In this document: positions 29,462-40,621 of the stretch, piece by piece
Layout: every line of letters begins with the position of its first letter
How positions within the stretch are numbered: the stretch's first letter is position 1
Assembly: GCF_002127535.1 (NCBI RefSeq)
Contig: NZ_MUBJ01000004.1
Location: 58,924-122,923, forward strand
Direction: 5' to 3'
DNA from: Xenorhabdus vietnamensis
GTDB taxonomy: Bacteria; Pseudomonadota; Gammaproteobacteria; Enterobacterales; Enterobacteriaceae
Length of the DNA stretch: 64,000 nt
Translations under genes and position numbers: made by a program
Notes under the pieces: generated by a model
Database searches by the model: none
The model's input: the letters and a program-made list of their open reading frames with translations, nothing else
Told to the model about the DNA's origin: nothing

Positions 29462-32185
29462 ATGGCTACGATACATGTAGACGGCAAAGAATATGATGTA
29501 AACGGGGCTGATAACCTGTTGCAAGCCTGTCTCTCATTGGGGCTTGATATACCTTATTTTTGCTGGCATCCAGCGCTGGGAAGCGTTGGCGCTTGCCGCC
29601 AGTGTGCGGTGAAGCAATATCAGAACGCGGAAGATACGCGTGGTCGTTTGGTGATGTCTTGTATGACGCCTGCGGCAGATGGCACGTATATTTCCATTGA
29701 TGATGAAGAAGCAAAACAGTTCCGCGCAAGTGTTGTGGAATGGCTGATGACCAACCACCCTCATGATTGTCCGGTTTGTGAGGAAGGCGGAAACTGCCAT
29801 TTGCAGGATATGACGGTAATGACCGGGCATTCATTCCGGAAATATCGTTTTACCAAACGCACTCACAAGAATCAGGAACTGGGGCCATTCATTGCTCATG
29901 AAATGAACCGCTGTATCGCTTGTTACCGTTGTGTCCGCTACTACAAAGATTATGCGGATGGAGCGGATTTTGGCGTTTATGGTGCTCATGACAACGTCTA
30001 TTTTGGTCGTCCTGAAAGTGGCACATTGGAGAGTGAATTTTCCGGTAACCTTGTTGAAATCTGCCCGACAGGGGTATTTACCGACAAAACACATTCAGAA
30101 CGCTATAACCGTAAATGGGACATGCAGTTTGCACCAAGTGTCTGCCAGCAGTGCAGCATCGGCTGTAACACTAGTCCCGGAGAACGCTACGGTGAGTTGC
30201 GTCGGATTGAAAACCGCTACAACGGTACTATCAACCACTATTTTATGTGTGACCGTGGACGCTTCGGTTATGGTTATGTCAATCGTGATGACCGTCCTCG
30301 CCAGCCGCAACAGTTGCGTGGTGATCAGTGGATTTCACTGAATGCTGAGCAGGTTATGCAAGGAGGTGCAGACATCTTGCGTCAGGCGAAGAATGCCATT
30401 GGTATCGGTTCGCCGCGTGCCAGCATTGAAAGTAACTTTGCCTTGCGGGAATTAGTTGGGGCGGAAAACTTCTACAGCGGCATTTCAGCGGAAGAACAAC
30501 ATCGCCTCGATATGATGTTGGAAATTCTCCAGCAAGGTGGTGTTTATACGCCATCTCTGCGTGAAATTGAAGGTTACGATGCCGTATTGATTTTAGGGGA
30601 AGATCTGACACAGACCGCTGCCCGCATGGCATTATCTGTACGTCAGGCTGTGAAGGGCAAGGCTCGTGAAATGGCGGCAGCCCAGAAAGTGGCTGATTGG
30701 CAAATTGCGGCTGTTATGAATATCGGTCAGCACGCCAAATATCCTCTGTTCTTGACCAGTGTTGATGATACTCGATTAGATGATGTTGCAGCATGGAATT
30801 ACCGTGCCCCGGTTGATGATCAAGCGCGTCTGGGCTTTGCTGTCGCACATGCCCTGAACAGCATTGCACCTGCTGTCAATGATTTACCGGATGACTTGAA
30901 ATCGAAAGTGGAGATTATTGCACAGGCACTGCGTGATGCGAAAAAACCATTGATTATCAGTGGCAGTAATCCGGGCAGTAACACTTTGATTCAGGCAGCC
31001 GCAAATATCGCATGGGCACTGAAAGACAAAGGAGCCAACGTCGGGCTTTCTTATGTTGCCGCGTATGCCAATAGCTTGGGTCTGGCGATGATGGAAGCAC
31101 AGCCATTGGATGTTGCTTTGCAGCGCATTGCCAAAGGGGATTCAGATACCGCTATTGTGATGGAAAACGATCTTTATCGTCATGCACCAGCGGACAAAAT
31201 TGACCGCGCGCTGGATAGCCTGAAAAACCTGATTGTGGTTGATCATCAACGCACGGCTATCATGGACAAGGCTCATTTGATTCTTTCGGCGTCTAGCTTT
31301 GCTGAAAGTGATGGCACATTGGTGAATCAGGAAGGTCGTGCTCAGCGCTATTTCCAAGTTTATGAACCTGCATTCTATGATAAATCCATTGTTATGTTAG
31401 AAAGCTGGCGTTGGATGCATTCTCTGTATACCACCTATACACAATGCCAGACTGACTGGACTCAGCTTGACCATGTAATCGAAGCCTGTGTAAAAGTCAT
31501 GCCGCAGTTCAAAGACATCGTAAATGCAGCACCTGATGCCACATTCCGTATCCGTGGGCAAAAATTGGCTCGCTCACCTCATCGCTACAGCGGTCGTACC
31601 GCCATGCTGGCAGATGTCAGTGTTCATGAGCAGCGTCAACCGCAGGATATCGACACCGCATTTGCCTTCTCAATGGAAGGGAACAACAGCCCATATGCAC
31701 CACGTCAGCAAATACCATTTGCATGGGCACCTGGCTGGAACTCGCCACAAGCGTGGAATAAATTCCAGGCTGAAGTCGGTGGCAAGCTGCGTTTCGGTGA
31801 TCCTGGGGTTCGTTTGATTGAAACGGTTGATGGTGGATTGAACTATTTTGATGCTATCCCAACTGCATTCGCTGCACAGAAAAATCAATGGCACGTTGCG
31901 CCTTATTTCCATTTGTTTGGCAGTGATGAGCTGTCACAACGTTCAGATGTATTGCAGGAGCGTATGCCTGAGCCGTATGTGATGATCAATCATAGGGATG
32001 CGGAGCATCTGAATGTGAAAGAAGGGGCGGTGATGACATTTGATTGTGAAGGGCAGCAACTGCGTTTGGCAGTGCGCTTAAGTGGCAATCTGGCTCAAGG
32101 GCAAGTCGGCCTTCCTTTGGGAATGCCGGGTATACCACCGGTTCTGGCAGGCAAATCAGTCAATAACTTACGGGAGGTTGCATAA
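29462..32185 (+). CDS. nuoG: NADH-quinone oxidoreductase subunit G
   Basis: A 907-residue iron-sulfur subunit with the 2Fe-2S motif ([15 protein letters not shown]), the HxxxC 4Fe-4S motif in [28 protein letters not shown], and the extra N7 motif CQQCSIGC found in E. coli-type complex I. The C-terminal two thirds resemble molybdopterin oxidoreductases without the cofactor. ATG 29462 gives [11 protein letters not shown] as in E. coli; it follows GGGAAG by 10 bases. It overlaps nuoH by one base. Confidence 0.96.
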   Translation: MATIHVDGKEYDVNGADNLLQACLSLGLDIPYFCWHPALGSVGACRQCAVKQYQNAEDTRGRLVMSCMTPAADGTYISIDDEEAKQFRASVVEWLMTNHPHDCPVCEEGGNCHLQDMTVMTGHSFRKYRFTKRTHKNQELGPFIAHEMNRCIACYRCVRYYKDYADGADFGVYGAHDNVYFGRPESGTLESEFSGNLVEICPTGVFTDKTHSERYNRKWDMQFAPSVCQQCSIGCNTSPGERYGELRRIENRYNGTINHYFMCDRGRFGYGYVNRDDRPRQPQQLRGDQWISLNAEQVMQGGADILRQAKNAIGIGSPRASIESNFALRELVGAENFYSGISAEEQHRLDMMLEILQQGGVYTPSLREIEGYDAVLILGEDLTQTAARMALSVRQAVKGKAREMAAAQKVADWQIAAVMNIGQHAKYPLFLTSVDDTRLDDVAAWNYRAPVDDQARLGFAVAHALNSIAPAVNDLPDDLKSKVEIIAQALRDAKKPLIISGSNPGSNTLIQAAANIAWALKDKGANVGLSYVAAYANSLGLAMMEAQPLDVALQRIAKGDSDTAIVMENDLYRHAPADKIDRALDSLKNLIVVDHQRTAIMDKAHLILSASSFAESDGTLVNQEGRAQRYFQVYEPAFYDKSIVMLESWRWMHSLYTTYTQCQTDWTQLDHVIEACVKVMPQFKDIVNAAPDATFRIRGQKLARSPHRYSGRTAMLADVSVHEQRQPQDIDTAFAFSMEGNNSPYAPRQQIPFAWAPGWNSPQAWNKFQAEVGGKLRFGDPGVRLIETVDGGLNYFDAIPTAFAAQKNQWHVAPYFHLFGSDELSQRSDVLQERMPEPYVMINHRDAEHLNVKEGAVMTFDCEGQQLRLAVRLSGNLAQGQVGLPLGMPGIPPVLAGKSVNNLREVA

Positions 32186-33162
32186 TGAGTTGGTTGACTC
32201 CCGATGTGATTGAGATTCTGATTACTGTCCTGAAATCGGCCGTCATTCTGTTGGTTGTGGTTATCTGCGGGGCATTCATGAGCTTCTTTGAACGCCGCAT
32301 TCTTGGCCTGTTCCAGAACCGTTACGGGCCAAACCGTGTGGGTTGGGGTGGTTCATTGCAGCTCGTCGCAGATATGATCAAAATGTTCTTTAAAGAAGAT
32401 TGGGCACCACGTTTTTCTGACAGAGCCATTTTTACTTTGGCTCCTGTCATTGCATTCTGCTCACTGCTTCTGGCGTTTGCCATCGTGCCAATAAGTCCTA
32501 CGTGGATGGTAGCAGACCTGAACATCGGCATTTTATTCTTCATGATGATGGCAGGATTGGCGGTTTACTCCGTGCTGTTTGCCGGATGGGCGAGTAACAA
32601 CAAATATTCTCTGCTGGGCGCGATGCGCGCATCAGCACAGACATTGAGTTATGAAGTTTTCCTTGGTCTGTCCATGATGGGAGTCGTGGCACAAGCTGGC
32701 TCCTTCAACATGGTAGATATTGTCAACTCACAGCAACATGTGTGGAATATCATTCCTCAATTCTTTGGCTTCCTGACTTTTGCCATTGCAGGTGTTGCAG
32801 TGTGTCACCGTCATCCGTTTGACCAACCGGAAGCAGAGCAGGAATTGGCTGACGGTTATCACGTTGAATATTCCGGTATGAAATTCGGTTTGTTCTTTGT
32901 GGGGGAATATATCGCTGTCGTGACGGTATCAGCCTTAATCGTCACGTTGTTCTTTGGTGGCTGGAATGGGCCTCTCTTGCCTCCGTTCATTTGGTTTACG
33001 TTGAAGACAGCATTTTTCATGATGATGTTCATCTTGATCCGTGCTGCACTGCCGCGTCCTCGTTATGACCAGGTGATGTCGTTTGGCTGGAAAGTCTGTC
33101 TGCCGTTAACGTTACTCAATATGCTGGCGACTGCCGCAGTTATTTTATACAACGCTCAATAA
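32185..33162 (+). CDS. nuoH: NADH-quinone oxidoreductase subunit H
   Basis: A 325-residue membrane subunit with eight to nine helices that forms the quinone entry site. The conserved [19 protein letters not shown] loop and [20 protein letters not shown] are present. Same length as in E. coli. Its start codon overlaps the nuoG stop (TAATG), so it is translationally coupled. Confidence 0.97.
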   Translation: MSWLTPDVIEILITVLKSAVILLVVVICGAFMSFFERRILGLFQNRYGPNRVGWGGSLQLVADMIKMFFKEDWAPRFSDRAIFTLAPVIAFCSLLLAFAIVPISPTWMVADLNIGILFFMMMAGLAVYSVLFAGWASNNKYSLLGAMRASAQTLSYEVFLGLSMMGVVAQAGSFNMVDIVNSQQHVWNIIPQFFGFLTFAIAGVAVCHRHPFDQPEAEQELADGYHVEYSGMKFGLFFVGEYIAVVTVSALIVTLFFGGWNGPLLPPFIWFTLKTAFFMMMFILIRAALPRPRYDQVMSFGWKVCLPLTLLNMLATAAVILYNAQ

Positions 33163-33180
33163 TAAAGGGGTGATTGAACC

Positions 33181-33723
33181 ATGACATTGAAAGAGTTAGT
33201 GGTCGGTTTCGCCACCCAGGTACGCAGTATTTGGATGATAGGGCTTCATGCCTTCCATAAACGCGAAACAAAAATGTATCCGGAAGAGCCGGTTTATCTG
33301 CCACCCCGTTACCGTGGGCGCATCGTTTTGACGCGTGATCCTGACGGTGAAGAGCGTTGTGTTGCGTGTAACTTGTGTGCAGCGGTATGCCCAGTGGGAT
33401 GTATCTCACTGCAAAAAGCAGAGCATAAAGATGGTCGCTGGTATCCTGAATTCTTCCGCGTCAATTTCTCACGTTGCATCTTCTGCGGCCTGTGTGAAGA
33501 AGCTTGCCCGACTACCGCTATTCAGTTGACTCCGGATTTTGAACTGGGTGAATTCAAGCGTCAGGATCTGGTGTACGAGAAAGAAGATCTGCTGATTTCA
33601 GGGCCGGGTAAATATCCTGATTATAACTTTTACCGTAAGACAGGTATGGCGATTGACGGCAAGGATAAAGGTGAAGCCGACAATGAAGCCAAACCTATCG
33701 ACGTTAAAAGCTTGTTGCCATAA
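33181..33723 (+). CDS. nuoI: NADH-quinone oxidoreductase subunit I
   Basis: A 180-residue ferredoxin-like subunit with two 4Fe-4S motifs, [15 protein letters not shown] and [15 protein letters not shown], carrying clusters N6a and N6b. It passes electrons from NuoG to NuoB. Length is the same as in E. coli. It is separated from nuoH by 18 bases and from nuoJ by 12. Confidence 0.97.
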   Translation: MTLKELVVGFATQVRSIWMIGLHAFHKRETKMYPEEPVYLPPRYRGRIVLTRDPDGEERCVACNLCAAVCPVGCISLQKAEHKDGRWYPEFFRVNFSRCIFCGLCEEACPTTAIQLTPDFELGEFKRQDLVYEKEDLLISGPGKYPDYNFYRKTGMAIDGKDKGEADNEAKPIDVKSLLP

Positions 33724-33735
33724 GGAGCGATATTC

Positions 33736-34266
33736 ATGGAATTTACATTTTATGTCGCAGGGCTGGTTGCCATCCTCGCAACACTCAGAGTAATAACCCA
33801 CACGAATCCAGTGCATGCACTGTTGTATCTGATTATTTCCTTGTTGGCACTGTCTGTCGTATTTTTTTCGATGGGTGCCTATTTTGCTGGTGCTCTGGAG
33901 ATCATCGTTTATGCGGGCGCAATCATGGTGTTGTTTGTCTTCGTTGTGATGATGCTGAATTTAGGAAAGTCAGTTGTCGAGCAGGAGCGGCTATGGCTGC
34001 AACCCCGGGCTTGGATTGGCCCGTCAATCCTGTCTATCGTGCTGTTGATTGTGCTGGTTTATGCCATCAGTACTCTGCCATCCGCTGGAATCAGTGGTGA
34101 AGTGGTCAGTGCCAAAGAAGTCGGCATTAGCTTGTTTGGCCCTTATGTACTGGCTGTCGAGCTGGCATCTTTGCTGCTGTTGGGTGGATTGGTCGTGGCT
34201 TACCACATTGGCCGTGAAAATCGGCAAGGGGAAGTGATCAGCAATCGTGCGGAGGACCAACAATGA
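33736..34266 (+). CDS. nuoJ: NADH-quinone oxidoreductase subunit J
   Basis: A 176-residue membrane subunit with five helices. The second and third conserved segments ([17 protein letters not shown] and [20 protein letters not shown]) match NuoJ, including the region of the pi-bulge helix. It is a few residues shorter than E. coli NuoJ at the C-terminus. It overlaps nuoK by four bases (ATGA). Confidence 0.96.
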   Translation: MEFTFYVAGLVAILATLRVITHTNPVHALLYLIISLLALSVVFFSMGAYFAGALEIIVYAGAIMVLFVFVVMMLNLGKSVVEQERLWLQPRAWIGPSILSIVLLIVLVYAISTLPSAGISGEVVSAKEVGISLFGPYVLAVELASLLLLGGLVVAYHIGRENRQGEVISNRAEDQQ

Positions 34267-34565
34267 TAGCGTTACACCACGGCCTCATTCTTGCGGCTAT
34301 TCTGTTTATATTAGGCTTCACTTGCCTGATTATCCGCCGCAATCTGTTATTCATGCTGATCGGGCTGGAAATCATGATCAATGCTTCAGCGCTGGCATTT
34401 GTCGTTGCTGGTAGCTATTGGCTCCAGCCTGATGGCCAGGTAATGTACATTCTGGCCATTACTCTGGCAGCAGCCGAGGCGAGCATCGGTTTGGCACTGT
34501 TACTACAGTTGCACCGTCGTCGCCAAAATCTGAATATTGATACAGTCAGTGAGATGCGCGGATGA
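34263..34565 (+). CDS. nuoK: NADH-quinone oxidoreductase subunit K
   Basis: A 100-residue MrpC-like membrane subunit with three helices. The conserved glutamates for proton transfer lie in [13 protein letters not shown] and [12 protein letters not shown]. Length matches the E. coli protein. It overlaps both nuoJ and nuoL by four bases, indicating coupled translation. Confidence 0.97.
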   Translation: MIALHHGLILAAILFILGFTCLIIRRNLLFMLIGLEIMINASALAFVVAGSYWLQPDGQVMYILAITLAAAEASIGLALLLQLHRRRQNLNIDTVSEMRG

Positions 34566-36406
34566 ACTTACTCTACTTAACAATTCTGCTGCCACTGCTG
34601 GGATTTTTGCTATTGGCATTTTCCCGTGGCCGCTGGTCTGAAAACTTGTCAGCCACCATTGGAAGTGGTTCTGTTGGGCTGGCAGCATTGGTCACATTTT
34701 GGGTAGCGATTGACTTTCTTACTCAGGATGGGGCAGGGGGGCTGGTCTACAGCCAAACATTGTGGAACTGGATGGCTGTAGATAATTTCAGTATCCCCAT
34801 TAATTTGGTACTGGACGGGTTGTCACTGACGATGCTGAGTGTTGTGACCGGCATTGGTTTCCTGATCCACATATACGCTTCTTGGTATATGCGCGGTGAA
34901 GAAGGATATTCCCGTTTCTTCGCCTATACCAACCTATTTATCGCCAGCATGGTGGTATTGGTACTGGCAGACAATATGTTGCTGATGTACCTCGGTTGGG
35001 AAGGGGTTGGTCTGTGCAGTTACCTGTTGATCGGTTTCTACTACAAAAATCCTGCCAATGGTGCAGCAGCAATGAAAGCCTTCATTGTGACCCGTGTTGG
35101 TGACGTATTCCTTGCCATTGGCATGTTTATCCTTTACGACCAGCTCGGTACGTTGAGCTTCCGCGAATTGGCGGTATTGGCTCCACAACATATCGAAGCC
35201 GGTTCTACTGCGATTACTTGGGCAACCCTGATGATTCTGGGGGGCGCTGTAGGTAAATCAGCTCAGTTACCTTTGCAAACATGGCTGGCGGATGCGATGG
35301 CAGGCCCAACGCCGGTTTCTGCTCTGATCCACGCCGCTACGATGGTTACCGCTGGTGTTTATCTGATTGCCCGCAGCCATGCGTTGTTCTTGATGGCACC
35401 AGATATTCTGCATTTGGTCGGGGTTATTGGTGCAGTCACCTTGCTGCTGGCAGGTTTTGCTGCGCTGGTACAGACAGATATCAAACGGGTGCTGGCTTAC
35501 TCCACCATGAGCCAGATTGGTTACATGTTTCTGGCGTTGGGGGTACAGGCGTGGGATGCTGCTATCTTCCACCTTATGACCCATGCATTCTTCAAAGCAT
35601 TATTGTTCTTGGCTTCTGGCTCGGTGATTCTGGCCTGTCATCATGAGCAAAACATCTTCAAAATGGGTGGGTTGAGCAAGCGGATTCCATTTGTTTATCT
35701 CTGCTTCATTGTGGGTGGTTCAGCATTGTCAGCATTGCCATTACTGACCGCAGGTTTCTACAGTAAAGATGAAATCTTGTGGGGCGCTTTGGCAAATGGT
35801 CATATGAACCTGATGTTGGCAGGGCTGGTTGGCGCATTGATGACTTCACTGTATACCTTCCGCATGATCTTTATCGTGTTTCACGGTGAAGAAAATACCA
35901 AGGCTCATCCAGTCAAGGGCATTACTCATACCTTGCCATTGTCAATATTGCTGGTGCTGTCCACTTTTGTTGGCGCGCTGATTGTGCCCCCTCTGGCGGG
36001 TGTTTTACCCGAAAGCAATGCAGGGCATGATGGCAAAGTGACATTGGAAATCATTTCTGGTGTGGTTGCCGTTGCCGGTATCTTGCTGGCGGCAGCGTTG
36101 TATCTGGGCAAACGTCGCGTGGTCAATGCCACTGCGAACAGCGCTCCGGGGCGTTTCTTCTCCACATGGTGGTTCCATGCATGGGGTTTTGATGCGCTGT
36201 ATGACTGGGTATTTGTGAAACCATTCAAAGGTATCACCCGTCGGCTGCAAAACGATCCTTTGAACTCACTGATGAACATTCCAGCTATATTGTCACGTTG
36301 GGGCAATAAAGGGCTTCGTTGGAGTGAGAACGGACAAGTCCGTTGGTATGCTACCTCTCTGGGGTTGGGTGCAGTGCTGGTTTTAGCTCTGCTGCTTTTG
36401 GTTTAA
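34562..36406 (+). CDS. nuoL: NADH-quinone oxidoreductase subunit L
   Basis: A 614-residue antiporter-like proton-pumping subunit. It shows [20 protein letters not shown] with the key glutamate, [20 protein letters not shown] with the lateral-helix lysine region, [14 protein letters not shown], and the long C-terminal amphipathic helix that runs along the membrane arm. Length is normal. nuoM follows after 19 bases. Confidence 0.97.
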   Translation: MNLLYLTILLPLLGFLLLAFSRGRWSENLSATIGSGSVGLAALVTFWVAIDFLTQDGAGGLVYSQTLWNWMAVDNFSIPINLVLDGLSLTMLSVVTGIGFLIHIYASWYMRGEEGYSRFFAYTNLFIASMVVLVLADNMLLMYLGWEGVGLCSYLLIGFYYKNPANGAAAMKAFIVTRVGDVFLAIGMFILYDQLGTLSFRELAVLAPQHIEAGSTAITWATLMILGGAVGKSAQLPLQTWLADAMAGPTPVSALIHAATMVTAGVYLIARSHALFLMAPDILHLVGVIGAVTLLLAGFAALVQTDIKRVLAYSTMSQIGYMFLALGVQAWDAAIFHLMTHAFFKALLFLASGSVILACHHEQNIFKMGGLSKRIPFVYLCFIVGGSALSALPLLTAGFYSKDEILWGALANGHMNLMLAGLVGALMTSLYTFRMIFIVFHGEENTKAHPVKGITHTLPLSILLVLSTFVGALIVPPLAGVLPESNAGHDGKVTLEIISGVVAVAGILLAAALYLGKRRVVNATANSAPGRFFSTWWFHAWGFDALYDWVFVKPFKGITRRLQNDPLNSLMNIPAILSRWGNKGLRWSENGQVRWYATSLGLGAVLVLALLLLV

Positions 36407-36425
36407 TTAAGGGACATATTGCGCC

Positions 36426-37946
36426 ATGCTACTACCTTGGCTAATTCTTCTGCCCTTCATCGGAGGCCTGCTATGTTGGCAGGCAGAGCGCTTCGGCACC
36501 CGTATGCCGCGTTGGATAGCGCTTCTGGCGATGGGACTGACGCTGTTACTTTCCCTGCAACTGTGGTTGCAGGGTGGTTATACACTCACCAACCCACAGG
36601 GTATTCCACAGTGGCAATCAGAATTTTTTCTTCCGTGGATCCCTCGTTTTGGCATTAGCATTCATCTGGCATTGGATGGTTTATCATTGCTGATGGTGGT
36701 GCTGACGGCATTACTGGGTCTGATGGCGATCCTTTGTTCATGGAATGAAAACCAGCCATACCAAGGCTTCTTTCACCTGAACTTGTTGTGGATACTGGGT
36801 GGTGTGATGGGAGTTTTCCTTGCCATCGACCTGTTCTTATTCTTCTTCTTCTGGGAAGTGATGTTGGTACCGATGTACTTCCTGATTGCACTTTGGGGGC
36901 ACAGAGGCTCGGAAGGTAAAACCCGTATCACTGCAGCAACGAAATTCTTCATCTATACTCAAGCCAGTGGTTTGGTGATGTTGATTTCAATTCTCGCATT
37001 AGCTTTCATTCATCATGATGCAACGGGTGAATGGACATTCAACTATGAAAAATTGTTGCATACCCCGATGTCATATACCGTTCAATACCTGCTGATGCTG
37101 GGCTTCTTTATTGCATTCGCCGTGAAAATGCCGGTTGTTCCTTTGCACGGCTGGTTGCCTGATGCACATAGTCAGGCACCAACGGCAGGTTCTGTTGACC
37201 TTGCGGGTATTTTGCTGAAAACAGCGGCATACGGTTTGTTGCGTTTCAGTTTGCCTTTGTTCCCGCAAGCCTCTGCGGAATTTGCTCCGATTGCAATGTG
37301 GCTGGGTGTCATTGGTATTTTTTACGGTGCGTGGATGGCATTCAGTCAGACCGATATCAAGCGCCTGATTGCTTATACCAGTGTTTCCCACATGGGTTTT
37401 GTTCTTATCGCCATTTATACGGGTAGCCAATTGGCTTATCAGGGAGCGGTGATTCAGATGATTGCGCATGGTTTGTCAGCCGCTGGGCTATTCATTCTGT
37501 GTGGTCAGCTATATGAACGTCTGCATACCCGAGATATGCGCCAAATGGGTGGGTTATGGTCAAGAATTCAACTCTTGCCTGCAATATCTTTGTTTTTTGC
37601 GGTAGCAACATTGGGTATGCCGGGAACCGGTAACTTTGTTGGTGAATTTATGATCCTGTTCGGCAGCTTCAGTAAATTTACCCTGATTACTACGGTATCT
37701 GTGTTCGGTTTAGTTTTTGCCTCCGTTTATGCGCTGTATTTGATGCAGAAGGCTTATTACGGTACGCCAAAAACTGATAAACCATTACAGCGGATGGATG
37801 GGCGTGAAATTTCCATTTTGCTGCTGTTGGTCGTCTTGTTGGTGATTTTGGGCTTTTATCCGCAGCCAATCCTTGATACCTCAGCCGCAGCAATGAGTAA
37901 CATCCAGAATTGGTATTCAGCTTCACTTTTAACTACAAGGCCGTAA
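36426..37946 (+). CDS. nuoM: NADH-quinone oxidoreductase subunit M
   Basis: A 506-residue antiporter-like subunit with about 14 helices. FFFFWEVMLVPMYFLIALWG carries the conserved glutamate, and VVPLHGWLPDAHSQAPTAGS and YTSVSHMGFVLIAIYTG are further proton-channel motifs. It lies six bases before nuoN. No anomaly seen. Confidence 0.97.
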   Translation: MLLPWLILLPFIGGLLCWQAERFGTRMPRWIALLAMGLTLLLSLQLWLQGGYTLTNPQGIPQWQSEFFLPWIPRFGISIHLALDGLSLLMVVLTALLGLMAILCSWNENQPYQGFFHLNLLWILGGVMGVFLAIDLFLFFFFWEVMLVPMYFLIALWGHRGSEGKTRITAATKFFIYTQASGLVMLISILALAFIHHDATGEWTFNYEKLLHTPMSYTVQYLLMLGFFIAFAVKMPVVPLHGWLPDAHSQAPTAGSVDLAGILLKTAAYGLLRFSLPLFPQASAEFAPIAMWLGVIGIFYGAWMAFSQTDIKRLIAYTSVSHMGFVLIAIYTGSQLAYQGAVIQMIAHGLSAAGLFILCGQLYERLHTRDMRQMGGLWSRIQLLPAISLFFAVATLGMPGTGNFVGEFMILFGSFSKFTLITTVSVFGLVFASVYALYLMQKAYYGTPKTDKPLQRMDGREISILLLLVVLLVILGFYPQPILDTSAAAMSNIQNWYSASLLTTRP

Positions 37947-37952
37947 TTCGCC

Positions 37953-39410
37953 ATGACAATAACTACTGAACAATTGATCGCACTGTTGCCGCTATTGATC
38001 GTCGGGTTGACGGTGGTGGTTGTGATGCTGTCCATTGCGTGGCGACGCGATCATTTCACCAATGTCACCTTGACGGTGATTGGTTTAAACTTAGCCCTGC
38101 TCTCTCTCTATTTTGTAGGACTACAGGAGCCAATGGATGTCACACCATTGCTCCATGTGGATCGCTTTGCAATGTTCTATTCTGCCCTCGTGCTGATTGC
38201 GAGCCTTGCAACAACGACATTTGCCTACTTGTGGTTGGAAAATTATCCCGATAACAAAGAAGAGTTTTATCTTCTGGTGCTGATTGCGACGGTTGGGGGA
38301 ATTCTGCTCTCTTCTGCCAACCACATGGCATCACTGTTTATCGGAATTGAATTAATCACTTTGCCACTGTTTGGTTTAGTGGGTTATGCGTATCGCCAAA
38401 AACGCTCGTTGGAAGCGAGCATCAAATATATGCTGCTGTCTGCGGCTGCATCTTCATTCCTGCTGTTTGGTATCGCGCTGCTGTATGCAGAATCCGGTGA
38501 TTTGTCTTTCGCATCATTGGGTAAGAGTCTGAGTGACAGCAAACTGCATGAACCGTTGGTTTTGGCTGGTCTGGGCATGATGATCGTGGGGCTGGGCTTT
38601 AAACTTTCCCTTGTGCCTTTCCAATTGTGGACACCAGATGTTTATCAAGGTGCACCAGCTCCGGTATCAACCTTTTTGGCGACGGCAAGTAAAGTTGCTA
38701 TCTTCGCAGTGGTTATGCGCTTATTCCTTGAGGCGCCAGTCACTGATAGCACAACTCTGCGTATTGCACTGACCGTGATTGCCATTGCATCTATCCTGTT
38801 TGGTAACCTGTTGGCATTGACACAAAGCAATATCAAACGTCTGCTGGGTTACTCATCCATTGCTCATCTGGGGTATTTGCTGGTGGTATTGATTGCCATC
38901 AAAGATCACACACTGGCAGAAGAGACAGCGGGGGTTTATCTGGTTGGTTATTTGCTTGCCAGTATCGGAGCGTTTGGTGTAGTCAGCCTGATGTCCAGTC
39001 CATACAGAGGGCCGGATGCTGATTCATTGTTCTCATATCGTGGCCTGTTCTGGCATAAACCGATATTGTCGGCAGTTATGACTATCATGATGTTGTCATT
39101 GGCGGGAATACCATTAACATTTGGTTTCATCGGTAAATTTTATGTCATCGCGACAGGTGTTGAGGCAAAATTGTGGTGGTTGACCGGAGCAGTTGTTGTT
39201 GGTAGTGCCATTGGCCTTTACTACTATCTGCGCGTGATGGTGAGCTTGTACCTGCCGGCACCGAAAGCCCTGAATCGAGATACACCACACAACTGGGCAT
39301 TCACTTCAGGCGGGATTGTTGTACTACTTACCGCATTGCTGGTGTTGATACTAGGTGTTTGGCCACAACCATTGATCGATATTGTTCAACAGGCGAAAAG
39401 TGTCTTGTAA
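37953..39410 (+). CDS. nuoN: NADH-quinone oxidoreductase subunit N
   Basis: A 485-residue antiporter-like subunit with 14 helices, including [40 protein letters not shown] and [19 protein letters not shown]. Length equals that of E. coli. It is the last nuo gene and is followed by a strong terminator 28 bases after its stop. Confidence 0.97.
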   Translation: MTITTEQLIALLPLLIVGLTVVVVMLSIAWRRDHFTNVTLTVIGLNLALLSLYFVGLQEPMDVTPLLHVDRFAMFYSALVLIASLATTTFAYLWLENYPDNKEEFYLLVLIATVGGILLSSANHMASLFIGIELITLPLFGLVGYAYRQKRSLEASIKYMLLSAAASSFLLFGIALLYAESGDLSFASLGKSLSDSKLHEPLVLAGLGMMIVGLGFKLSLVPFQLWTPDVYQGAPAPVSTFLATASKVAIFAVVMRLFLEAPVTDSTTLRIALTVIAIASILFGNLLALTQSNIKRLLGYSSIAHLGYLLVVLIAIKDHTLAEETAGVYLVGYLLASIGAFGVVSLMSSPYRGPDADSLFSYRGLFWHKPILSAVMTIMMLSLAGIPLTFGFIGKFYVIATGVEAKLWWLTGAVVVGSAIGLYYYLRVMVSLYLPAPKALNRDTPHNWAFTSGGIVVLLTALLVLILGVWPQPLIDIVQQAKSVL

Positions 39411-39438
39411 GGCAATAACTTAAAGAAACTATAAAAAA

Positions 39439-39464
39439 CCCCGTCAACAGTGACGGGGTTTTTT
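39439..39464 (+). terminator. Rho-independent terminator of the nuo operon
   Basis: CCCCGTC, loop AACAGT and GACGGGG, followed by TTTTTT. An A run (AAAAAA) precedes the stem, so it can also work on the minus strand. Confidence 0.95.
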
Positions 39465-39686
39465 ATTATATTCTTATTAATAATTAATGACAGATAATTT
39501 TGATTTATATCTGGTTAACGGGTTCAGTAATAAATCACTATGAAAAATTAATTTCTGAAATTGATTTTTTTATTTTCTATTTCAACCTATTGCCTATCAA
39601 ACATAATGGATTTTTCTATGAAATGAAATATGGTTGTCATAAAGGCGGATTTATTTCTCTGAAAAATATCATGTATTATGATGCTA

Positions 39687-40013
39687 TTAATGTAGGTTTA
39701 AAACCCCGAGGTTGTCATTTTTGCATATTAGGCTAACGCTAAAATTATGGGCTTTTGCTGTGATTAGCATATTATAAAAAATATTTCGTGAGTCAAGGCC
39801 ATTTTTACTAGATACTATTATCCAATAATTCGGATATTCTTTAAGGTTAAATGTAAAATATCTTGCATGATAAAAAGCAGCGATTGTACCTATATGGCCT
39901 CTTGTAAAGCCATTCCTATTCCTAGGAGGACATACCTGTTTTGCTGCCTGGGCCGTTCCGATAGAAAGAGTTATTAAAATGATTATAAAACTCAAGTTTT
40001 TTTTGTATTTCAT
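39687..40013 (-). CDS. Small secreted protein, function unknown
   Basis: A 108-residue protein with a clear signal peptide (KNLSFIIILITLSIGTAQA, cleavage after AQA at about residue 23). The mature part of about 85 residues has two cysteines (AKQVCPP and SLICKND) that could form one disulfide, and an aromatic-rich core with YPNYWIIVSS and FYNMLITAKAHNF. AGAGGTAA precedes the ATG at good spacing, which supports expression. The 'YWIIV...YNMLITAKA' pattern recalls small exported proteins seen widely in proteobacteria, but I cannot name the family. It stands alone between the nuo terminator and betT. Confidence 0.65.
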   Translation of the reverse strand: MKYKKNLSFIIILITLSIGTAQAAKQVCPPRNRNGFTRGHIGTIAAFYHARYFTFNLKEYPNYWIIVSSKNGLDSRNIFYNMLITAKAHNFSVSLICKNDNLGVLNLH

Positions 40014-40226
40014 GGCTTGTTACCTCTATTTTGAAATCATTAAGGGCTTGCATTTAGATTAAATTGAAATTTTTGTGTTTTATTCAATGAATGATTAACA
40101 AGATTTAAAAAATACTGATTTAGTAATGCCGATAGGGTTAAGATATTTAGTTAATATTAAAATCACAATGTTTTTTACTCTACGAAATACTTGATGTAAA
40201 GAACTTGGTATAAATTATCTGGATTG

Positions 40227-40349
40227 ATGGAGTCGCTGAGAATAATTAACTACTCTTGCTTTCCGAAGAATATTACTATTCTGGAAAATTGTCTAGCCGA
40301 CCACCAAGAATATAGGTTATTAAAGGAATTTAAAGGAGCTTATCTTTAA
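40227..40349 (+). CDS. Candidate 40-aa small protein or gene remnant
   Basis: ATG 40227 opens 40 codons starting MESLRIINYSCFPKN and ending FKGAYL. The frame is open upstream to about 40200. Composition is protein-like (two Cys, balanced charges), but the ribosome site is poor (GGATTG close to the ATG). It may be a decayed gene fragment. No family recognised. Confidence 0.25.
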   Translation: MESLRIINYSCFPKNITILENCLADHQEYRLLKEFKGAYL

Positions 40350-40590
40350 CCGTATAAATATATTGACTTTTTTCTGATAAATTTGATTGTCAACATAACT
40401 CCTCCACTGCACATACATCTATATCCCTCTGTAAGTACAGTTATTTTTATTTTTATGTTAAGGTGGCTTTTCATGTGGGATGAGTGAATTTTGAACACAA
40501 AACGCCTGCAAAGTGTATGACCCTCTATTGGGATTATATGTAATTTTATGAAATCTCTACGAAATATTGCTTATTGGAGTAAATAGGAGA

Positions 40591-40605
40591 TAGTGTCGGA
40601 CACTA
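40591..40605. promoter_or_regulatory. Palindrome in the betT leader
   Basis: TAGTGTC-G-GACACTA is a perfect 7-bp inverted repeat, 17 bases before the betT ATG and just upstream of the AAGGA ribosome site. It could be an operator or a small 5' UTR structure. Confidence 0.45.
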
Positions 40606-40621
40606 ATTTTGAAGGATAATT

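Larger units (their letters stand above)
40014..40621. other. Intergenic region upstream of the BCCT transporter
   Basis: About 600 bases. It contains the promoter side of the secreted-protein gene, a 40-codon ORF candidate (40227-40349) and a small palindrome close to betT (40591-40605). No other gene is supported. Confidence 0.5.

Noticed and set aside
39500-39736. A 78-codon plus-strand frame after the nuo terminator
   Set aside because: No ATG with a ribosome site, very AT-rich composition, and it overlaps the better-supported secreted-protein gene on the other strand.
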